From Homarus americanus (lineage: Eukaryota > Arthropoda > Malacostraca > Decapoda > Nephropidae): a stretch of DNA of 64,000 bases. The DNA lies in the NCBI RefSeq assembly GCF_018991925.1, contig NW_024737068.1, forward strand, positions 6,327,001 through 6,391,000, read 5' to 3'. The notes below the pieces were generated by a model. The model made no database searches, was not told the DNA's origin, and saw only the letters and a program-made list of their open reading frames with translations. Shown in pieces: positions 57,130 to 64,000 of the stretch (the first letter of the stretch is position 1; each line of letters starts with the position of its first letter). The translations under genes and the position numbers were made by a program.

Positions 57130-57560
57130 ATTATAAAAAGCGTAAACCACACAGAACGTCATTAATGAAAATGGTAGCAATACTCAGAAGTCAATCCTAA
57201 AATATAGGAACATCGCACAGAATCTAATTTGAGAAAATGGGAACATCACTCCGAAAATTATCAAAGAAAACATGACATAACCCAGAAGTTAATCAAAGAA
57301 AGCGGGATCAAAGATAAATGACCTATAAAACTGACCAAAAAAAACGTGATTCATAAAGGTTTGTCTACGGAAAACAATAACAAAACAATAATCAAAGAAA
57401 AATGAATTGTAGAAATTTGGAGTAAAAACCGTAAATACTAAATGCTGTTCAAAGAAAATATAAAGTAGTAAAAAATACACAAAGAAAACGAAGAGTAGTA
57501 TCAATGGTTAAAGAAAACGAAAAGAAGGAAAACTAGTCAAAGAAAACGTGCTGGTGATAG
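57130..57560. repeat. Degenerate repeat around AATCAAAGAAAACG
   Basis: CAAAGAAAAnG recurs about ten times at 30-50 base intervals with CAGAA(G/T)TTAAT in the earlier units. Confidence 0.5.
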
Positions 57561-57564
57561 AAGT

Positions 57565-58115
57565 AATACGGATAGACTGGAAATAAACCTACCTACATGG
57601 ATCGTCAATATAAAGGTGTGAAGCTCATAAGTTTGGTGCACCACAGTAGGGAGAGTTAAACAAACACCACGACTCTCTTAATGACCAGGTAAAAACTTAA
57701 ATAATGGGTGTAATTCTCGCCACTTTCTGATAATTACAGGTATTTGATAATGTTACCTAATTAACCCTCTGGAAACTGTAAGAGTAGAATTTACATAGTA
57801 CACAGTCAAAGATAATGAAGGCCTATATATTAAATAATTATAAAGATCTCGGCATTATTTTCCGATGGATTTAAATACACATACAATATAACTCATTTAA
57901 ACAGCTCAAATTAAAAAAAAAACATCAGATAAAAAAAATCAAATTCTCGGTAAAATCACCAGGAAAAACAACAACACAATGAACGGGAGAATAGCCTAAA
58001 AGTCATACACACGTAACCTTTTTAAATTCCATACACAAGAGGTCCTTCAGAATGTATTATCGTCTCCCACTACAATACTAAAAACATTCTCGACATATTT
58101 CTCCTTATAATAGAT
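57565..58115. other. AT-rich spacer, nothing recognised
   Basis: No feature supported. Confidence 0.35.
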
Positions 58116-58119
58116 GGGG

Positions 58120-58343
58120 TCTGAAGGAGGAGGTGAGGGAGGGGGGGGCAGATGCTATTGAAGGGAGAGTGGTGAATAATGTTGAGGGGAGGGAGGAGTG
58201 GGATGGAGAGTGGAGTGGAGAAGGAAAGGTGGAGAGAGAAATGAAAGAATAAAGGAGGGAGTTAGGGAGACAAGAATGGAGGGAGGAAAGATGGAGAGAG
58301 GGAAGGGGGCTCAAGGAGAGAGGAATGGAAGGAGGGCGGAGGA

Positions 58344-58375
<32 letters not shown>

Positions 58376-58400
58376 AGGGAGAACGACAGGAGAGGGAGGC
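58120..58400. repeat. G/A-rich region
   Basis: GGAGGGAGG-type sequence with a short (GA)n at 58350-58373. Confidence 0.65.
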
Positions 58401-58554
58401 CTTATTGAAGTTTCATCAATTCAACAATAAATTCTCCCAAAATAATATCTATTGGCAGATTAAGTCCGGCTTCACTTGCCTCTCTCTCCACCACATCTCC
58501 TCCGGTAATATTCAGGTTTAAGTCAAGCAAAGCCCCAACAATCACACTTCACAG

Positions 58555-58752
58555 TGGGGTAGGTGAGGGTGGGGGTGAGGGGAGGGGGTGACGGGAGGGG
58601 AGGTGAGGGAGGGGTGAGGGAGGGGGGACGGAGGATGGGTGGAGGGAGGGGGGGACGGGAGGGAGGGGTGAGGGGAGGGGGGGTGAGGGGAGGGGGGTGA
58701 GGGGAGGGGGGTGACGGGAGGGGTGAGGGGGAGGGAAGGGAGGGAGGGGGGA
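58555..58752. repeat. G-run array (GGGGTGAGGGGAGGGGGG type)
   Basis: About 200 bases in which nearly every six bases contain a GGG or longer run (GGGAGGGGTGAGGGAGGGGG). Strong G-quadruplex candidate on the plus strand. Confidence 0.85.
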
Positions 58753-58838
58753 ACTCTACCTCCCCCAATAGTTCATTTTCCTGTCGGCTGAACGAGTGAG
58801 CTTAGACCTCATAATAAACGACGTGTTTGTATCTCACA

Positions 58839-58912
58839 TACATACATACATACATACATACATACATACATACATCATACATGCATACATATGGGTTTAG
58901 GATTACCCATTC

Positions 58913-58953
<41 letters not shown>
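58839..58953. repeat. (ACAT)n and (GT)n microsatellites
   Basis: ACAT at 58839-58873 and GT at 58915-58953, separated by unique sequence. Confidence 0.93.
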
Positions 58954-58954
58954 A

Positions 58955-59580
58955 TAAGGAACAAGGATGAAGGTAATACATATGTGACTGTTAAATCATT
59001 CGTAGCAGCAATAGAGAGAGAGAGAGAGAGGAGAGAGAGGGAGAGAGACATAGCATGTATCAGTAAATAGTGGTGTTAATTCTGAAGGAGGGAGTAATGG
59101 AGAGAAACAGTAAAATACAGGGCTGTTGTTGTCTCTTTTACTGTTAGTCTGTATTCGTCTCTCTCTATTGTACTTCACTTCATATTTACCTTTTTCATTA
59201 TGTCCGTTTTTATATATTTGTTTATCTCTGTCATTCTCTTTCTTCCTCTCTTTCATTTTATCTCTCTGTTTTAAATACTAGTATAAACTATCTATCTATC
59301 TATCTATGCTATCCCGATTGCTCCATTAAACTCGCCTGTTACACAAGGAGACGCGGGAACGATCCGTCTTTGACTGTTCAGGTGTGTGTGTGTGAAAGAG
59401 AAGAGCATCCGTTATACACACATACACCCACACACACACACAAACACACACATACATACACACGAGCACACATTCTGCCATTATTCAATCTCCATGCGTT
59501 ATTGTCTGCCTTTGTTGGATGCATCAGCAGCTATATACTTGACACGGTCACCGATGTAGAATTACACAATTAATGTAACA
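58955..59580. other. Spacer with short simple repeats
   Basis: Short (GA)n near 59010-59048, (CTAT)n near 59288-59306 and CA-rich 59416-59470. No gene. Confidence 0.4.
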
Positions 59581-59616
59581 CAATGCTGCATCAGCTTACT
59601 GTGACCAGTACTGCTG

Positions 59617-59627
59617 TATATACTGGG

Positions 59628-59723
<96 letters not shown>

Positions 59724-59734
59724 CCCAGTATATA
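59617..59734. repeat. 118-bp near-perfect palindrome: (AT)n capped by TATACTGGGTATATAA
   Basis: The left arm TATATACTGGGTATATAA (59617 on) and right arm TTATATACCCAGTATATA (ending 59734) are exact reverse complements flanking about 70 bases of AT. The non-AT caps show this is a palindromic element and not only a microsatellite. Confidence 0.88.
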
Positions 59735-59741
59735 ATACCTA

Positions 59742-59795
59742 ACTTAACCTTATGGTTGAGATGGTTGAGTAAGGTTGGGTTAGGTTAGGTTGGCC
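59742..59795. repeat. Telomere-like (GGTTA)n remnant
   Basis: CCTAACTTAACC then GGTTGGGTTAGGTTAGGTTGG, a degenerate TTAGG-type tract next to the palindrome. Confidence 0.6.
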
Positions 59796-59901
59796 TTTGC
59801 AAGTTATTTTTTCAAAATTATCAACATCCTTGCCGGTCATTTACAAAAATAGCCGATTTCGCAAAAAAAAAAAAATAATAATAATAATTAAATAAATAAA
59901 C

Positions 59902-60407
59902 CAGGGTGTTTCGGAAAACGTTTCATAATTCTGGGTAGGTAGTAGGCAGCTATCAAACAGGAGGTACTACCGCCTGGGAAGATATTGAACATAATGTGTT
60001 GTCTAATGGTAGACCCTGCTGCCATATGGCATCACGAAAATTGTGACCAAGTTCCAGGTTGTTGATATGACTTTCTGCCTCATTTACATACAATTGCAGG
60101 TCTCAATTGTTTCTTTACTTAACAACACAACATAAATAATGTATATCATTTCTCATTCTTGATTTATTTTTCTCGTTTTTGTATTTATTTATGATTATTA
60201 TTATTTTTAGTATATTATTTTTATTTAGTATAGGTATTTTGTTATTATTTTTTGAATTATTATAATAATAATAAAATAATAATGTTATATTATCATTATC
60301 ATATTTTCGCCCCCCAGGCCTGATGTGGGTCAGTGACCTGTGCCCGGGTGGGCTAATCCCCGTAAAAAATACAAACTAGGATTATGAAACATATTTCCGA
60401 AACACTG
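59902..60407. mobile_element. mariner-like MITE with shared internal module (506 bp)
   Basis: The left end CAGGGTGTTTCGGAAAACG plus TTTCATAATTCTGG matches the right end read inward (CAGTGTTTCGGAAATATG plus TTTCATAATCCTAG). TA follows on the right; the left border has decayed. The TIR is unrelated to the pogo-like elements at 20.1 and 49.0 kb, yet the right interior (60303-60363) carries the same GCCCCCCAGGCC...GCCCGGGTGGGCTAATCC module plus the adjoining ATT-rich stretch. Confidence 0.75.
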
Positions 60408-60654
60408 TAATGAAAATTTACACCTAGGAATCTTATTTTGATGACAGGCACTGGAATCAAAGCTGTGATGAAAGGTATGTAATGTTGCATTTATATTTGT
60501 GATAACATTTTAAATATCAAATATGAGCACTGCCTCGGAGTCACACACACACACACACACACAAACGCACGTAGGATGAATAACAGCACCAAAGAATTAT
60601 GACATTTAGATAATATTTACTCTTTGATGACGAGACATATTGTCGAAACGATTC

Positions 60655-60840
60655 AAAATAAATATGTTTCTGCTCTGCCATAATATCTACATTCATACAT
60701 CCAATTATGTCTACGCTCCCAGCGATCTTTGGCTGTATCCAAAAATGAAATCCTCTCTCAAAGGAAGAAGATTTGCGACCACTGAGGCTCTGAAGGGAAG
60801 ACCCAAAGTGGAATTCCTAAATTGTTTTGAAGAATGACAC
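60655..60840 (+). pseudogene. mariner transposase C-terminal relic
   Basis: Reads YAPSDLWLYPKMKSSLKGRRF then TTEALKG and VEFLNCFEE before a TGA at 60835-60837. Mariner transposases end with a (Y)SPDLAP(C/S)D(F/L)(W/F)LFPK(L/M)K...LKGRRF block, in which the Asp is the third catalytic residue of the D,D34D triad; it is preserved here (GAT at 60724-60726). Upstream transposase sequence is unrecognisable, and no in-frame ATG marks a start. It lies about 250 bases downstream of a mariner-like MITE, but their ends do not obviously belong to one element. Confidence 0.75.
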
Positions 60841-60884
60841 CTACTGATATACCCTGTTTAGTCTGGGTAACCTTTCTTATAATA

Positions 60885-61105
60885 TTTAAGAGAGAAAGAA
60901 TGAGAGAGACAGACTGAAGGAAAGAAAGAGAAGGAAATAAAGAGAAATAAAGAAAGAGAAAGAGAAAGAATGAGAAATGGATAGACAAAGAGAGAGAGAT
61001 AGAAAGAGAAAGAGAATGAGAGAAAGAAAAAAGAGAGAGAGAGAGATGGAAAGAGAAAGAGAATGAGAGAAAGAAAAGAGAGAGAGAGGGAGAGAATGTT
61101 GACTC
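60885..61105. repeat. GA-rich degenerate region
   Basis: AGAGAAAGAGAATGAGAGAA recurs at about 60955, 61007 and 61055. Confidence 0.75.
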
Positions 61106-61324
61106 TCTCCTTCGTGTTCAGGTTTTACAATATCCATCCTTTATACTGCCCCTCACCGCCTTCCACATCTGGGAGATATAATCACACCAACTACCTCGTC
61201 TGAGACAACACTATGCCTGTGTATAGTCTGGCCATTAAAATAAGTCTTAATAATAAAAAAGTTATTCCATCTGCAGATTTAGTTCTTACCTGCGTCAATT
61301 AACAATGGCTAGAGAGCTTGGGGA

Positions 61325-61470
61325 GTGAGGAGTGAGTGAGTGAGTGAATTTTTGTCTGACTGACTTACTGACTGACTACCTGACTGAATGATTGATTGAT
61401 TCAAGTGTTGTCTAACTTACTGACTGAGCAATTTAAGACTAAGTAACTCATAGATTGATTACCTGACTGT
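61325..61470. repeat. (GAGT)n/(GACT)n/(GATT)n tetranucleotide patch
   Basis: GTGAGTGAGTGA, TGACTGACTTACTGACTGAC and TGATTGATTGATT in succession. Confidence 0.7.
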
Positions 61471-61479
61471 ATAAAGAAA

Positions 61480-61740
61480 AACAAAGATTGGAAAAAAATA
61501 GAAATATTAAGAAACGTAAGAGGAGAAGAACAACAAGAACAAGAAAAACAAAACAAGAACAACAAGACCAGTAAGAAAAACAAGAATAAAAATAATAAAC
61601 GTAAAAAAGATGAAAAATAGAAAGCATTAGAACAAGTAAGAGAAGCGAAAGAAGAAACAGAAGAAAAGAGAAGAGGAACAACAGCAGGAAAATGACGATA
61701 ATCAAGGGAGCAAGAAGCCAGAAGGCGTATATTATTTGAT
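61480..61740. repeat. A-rich AAGAACAAC region
   Basis: AACAAGAACAAGAA-type degenerate sequence. The reverse Leu/Phe/Ser frame is compositional. Confidence 0.6.
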
Positions 61741-61744
61741 GTAT

Positions 61745-62295
61745 TCAGAGACGTGTGTGTGTGTGATGCGGGTTACCATGGAGACCTCCCAGACCGCGTT
61801 TACAACACAGTAGGGTCATGTCCTCGAAGCTGTTAAGAAGATTAAAAAAGAAAAAGAGAAAAATATGGTATTGTGAAGGCAGAAGTTGGCGTGTCTCTTG
61901 TAGCGGGGTGTTTGGTAGACGGGAGATTAAAGTGAGTGAGTGAGTGAATGAGTGAGTGTGTTTAACGGGTGATGAATATTTCGGGATCAAGGTTAGATTT
62001 TCTGTCATTGTTAATATAATTCCTAGTGATAAATTGTATGTATATTTTTCTATAATCAAATATAATGTGTATATAGGGTGGATAATGTAGTTACTCACAA
62101 CACGAACTATAATTGAGAAGTATCATTACTAACTTCACCGAACCTAACCTTGGTAAACGTCGTCTAAAATAAAAGAGAAAAATGTTACCGTACATGAATT
62201 AATTTCCATCAGGTTGTAGCAATAAAAACAAAAAGTTATCCCTATATGGAAAAACGGCAGTTACGTTATTGCAATTGGCGATTATCCATATTTTG
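61745..62295. other. Spacer, no gene
   Basis: Short (GTGA)n at 61932-61960; nothing else recognised. Confidence 0.4.
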
Positions 62296-62299
62296 CGCG

Positions 62300-62301
<2 letters not shown>

Positions 62302-62346
<45 letters not shown>
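62302..62346. repeat. (CA)n microsatellite
   Basis: About 22 CA units. Confidence 0.97.
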
Positions 62347-62348
<2 letters not shown>

Positions 62349-62639
62349 GTTTGCATCAAATTCTTTAGTGTCCATAAAAAACCTAATGTTCACTAATTTC
62401 TAAACAAAAGTAAACCTAATCCATTAAATCACCGCTCAATTTCTATCGCCTCAACAACAATAAATAATATTCTAAACTTAATCACTGGTTACTATCAAAC
62501 ACCTTTAAAATAAACAAAGTACTCAGTGATCAGCAGTAGTGGACGCTGTACTGTTGACCCGTCCTTCACCACACACTCAGACCACCAATCAATAGTCTGC
62601 GGCGGTGAAGCTCAGGCAGTAACTCTCGACATGGACCAA

Positions 62640-63115
62640 GTTTACCCAACATTTAATATAGTATCGATTCTTGCCTGAAAATTACCTCCAGTGACCTTTC
62701 TATCTTTAATCCCTTTAATTCTTTTCGTTTGTTTTTTGGGGTAACCACCTCTCCGCTGTGCTTTTGTCTGACTATCTCTTTATCAACACCAAAGTTACTC
62801 AGGTTTCCGTCCTAACACCAACTTTTTTTTCTCATTGCGCATTAATGATTTCGCCGTAACAAAACACTCTGGTTCATTCTTTAGGTGACGATACAAAACA
62901 CCTCCATTGTAAGGTGTAATATATTATCTACAAGAAGATCTTGTATACTCTGCTGATAAAAGTAGAACCAACTTAATTCACGTGGATGCTACATAATATT
63001 CAGTAACAAAAAATATATTATGTACTACAGATCTTTAATAACGTTTTCATTAAGAGTTTAGGCGTCTCCCTTCATATATTATCCTGGTACAGCTCGTATA
63101 GGTAACCCTTTGACG
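62640..63115 (+). pseudogene. Heavily decayed LINE reverse transcriptase fragment
   Basis: Reading across frames gives FINTKVTQVSVLTPTFF (62788-62838), a decayed form of the INxGVPQGSVLxPxLF box; INDFA just after it (INDL box); SLGDDTKHLHC (about 62879-62910), a decayed FADDTxxH catalytic box with one of its residues changed; and SLGVSLHILSWYSSYR (about 63053-63105), matching the LGI..S.LSW.xHI block of Jockey-type LINEs. The order and spacing are correct for motifs B, C and E. At least two frameshifts and several stops separate them. Upstream sequence to about 62640 probably belongs but is unreadable. Confidence 0.65.
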
Positions 63116-63284
63116 ACGATGTTTTAACTCTTTGAAGACTATGATTTAAATTAGTCAAAAAGGATTCAATGAAACTTAGATTCATGTTCAGAGACAAGTG
63201 TTATTTCACATATAATAGTTATCAATCATAAGTAGCTATTGTATGTAAGTCCTGTGTGCTCCCATGTGTAATAATGGTGTCATC
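63116..63284. other. Short spacer, nothing recognised
   Basis: No feature supported. Confidence 0.3.
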
Positions 63285-63285
63285 T

Positions 63286-64000
63286 ATGGGTTAGGTGTGG
63301 TGTTGGAGCACTGTGGGCTGGGTGTGGTGTTGGAGCACTGTGGGCTGGGTGTGGTGTTGGGGTACTGTGGGCTGGGTGTGGTGTTGGAGTACTGTGGGCT
63401 GGGTGTGGTGTTGGAGTACTGTGGGCTGGGTGTGGTGTTGGGGTACTGTGGGCTGGGTGTGGTGTTGGGGTACTGTGGGCTGGGTGTGGTGTTGGGGTAC
63501 TGTGGGCTGGGTGGTGTTGGGGTACTGTGGGCTGGGTGTGGTGTTGGGGTACTGTGGGCTGTGGTGTTGGGGTACTGTGGGCTGGGTGTGGTGTTGGGGT
63601 ACTGTGGGCTGGGTGTGGGTGTTGGGGTACTGTGGGCTGGGTGTGGTGTTGGGGTACTGTGGGCTGGGTGTGTGGTGTTGAGCACTGTGGTGGGTGTGGT
63701 GTTAGTACTGTGGGCTGGGTGTGGTGTTGGGGTACTGTGGGCTGGGTGTGGTGTTGGGGTACTGTGGGCTGGGTGTGGTGTTGGGGTACTGTGGGCTGGG
63801 TGTGGTGTTGGGGCACTGTGGGCTGGGTGTGGTGTTGGGGTACTGTGGGCTGGGTGTGGTGTTGGGGCACTGTGGGCTGGGTGGTGTTGGGGTACTGTGG
63901 GCTGGGTGTGGTGTTGGGGTACTGTGGGCTGGGTGTGTGTTGAGCAGTGTGTTCTGGGTGGTATTGGGGCACTGTGGGTGTGGTGTTGGGGTACTGTGGG
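63286..64000. repeat. G-rich 27-bp minisatellite running off the window end
   Basis: The unit is GGGCTGGGTGTGGTGTTGGG plus GTACTGT, about 26 copies, with GAGCACTGT and GGGCACTGT variants. Because 27 is divisible by three, both strands stay open for up to 230 codons as nine-residue repeats (GWVWCWGTV on plus, QPTVPQHHT on minus). These are artefacts. Each unit holds two GGG and one GGGG run on the plus strand. Confidence 0.95.

Noticed and set aside
63280..63972. 230-codon reverse frame of nine-residue QPTVPQHHT repeats
   Set aside because: Produced by a 27-bp minisatellite; both strands are open, and the frame drifts with unit variants.

Overview
The window looks like intergenic, repeat-dominated DNA from an arthropod, most plausibly a decapod crustacean. 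This is inferred from four things: very dense and long microsatellites of the (CA)n, (GA)n, (AT)n, (AAT)n and (TAG)n types, several kilobase-scale minisatellites, TTAGG-type (TAACC)n tracts (the common arthropod telomere motif), and a mix of LINE, mariner and pogo-like relics. I found no host protein-coding gene, rRNA or intact tRNA. Nearly all long open frames are stop-free readings of tandem repeats, not genes.

Layout. 0-2.5 kb: old AT-rich DNA, a copy of a dispersed GTCTGGCG repeat, and the 5'-truncated 3' end of a LINE (RNase H plus zinc motif) at 1507-2495. 2.5-9.9 kb: degenerate tandem repeats and a 2.5-kb 34-bp minisatellite. 9.9-20 kb: microsatellites, clusters of an ~87-bp tandem repeat, a cAMP-response-element-like cluster (14.88-15.03 kb), a tRNA-derived SINE head (17.8 kb) and a telomere-like tract. 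20-30 kb: a pogo/Tigger-like foldback MITE, a 25-bp minisatellite and more microsatellites. 30-43 kb: a ~372-bp repeat carrying a mariner-like MITE, present in opposite orientations at 30.3 and 40.7 kb; a second LINE RNase H relic (30.7-31.4 kb); a GTCTGGCG repeat array (31.4-31.7 kb).

43.6-47.9 kb holds the most informative locus: a near full-length but frameshifted non-LTR retrotransposon. It has an N-terminal Cys-rich motif, a reverse transcriptase with a YADD box, a CCHC-like knuckle and a C-terminal PD-(D/E)XK-like endonuclease. It is flanked on both sides by (TAG)n. A second, 5'-truncated copy of its 3' end, also inside (TAG)n, lies 100 bp downstream. This suggests an RLE-type element that inserts into (TAG)n microsatellites.

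48-64 kb: a second copy of the pogo-like MITE, ~63-bp and 18-bp minisatellites, a SINE-like sequence (50.4 kb), a 4.2-kb ~50-bp minisatellite (50.7-54.9 kb), a palindromic (AT)n hairpin (59.6 kb), a third MITE with unrelated TIRs but a shared internal module (59.9-60.4 kb), a mariner transposase relic (60.7 kb), a decayed reverse transcriptase (62.7-63.1 kb), and a G-rich 27-bp minisatellite that runs off the window end.

The mobile elements do not form a pathway. What links them is a recurrent association between transposable elements and simple repeats.
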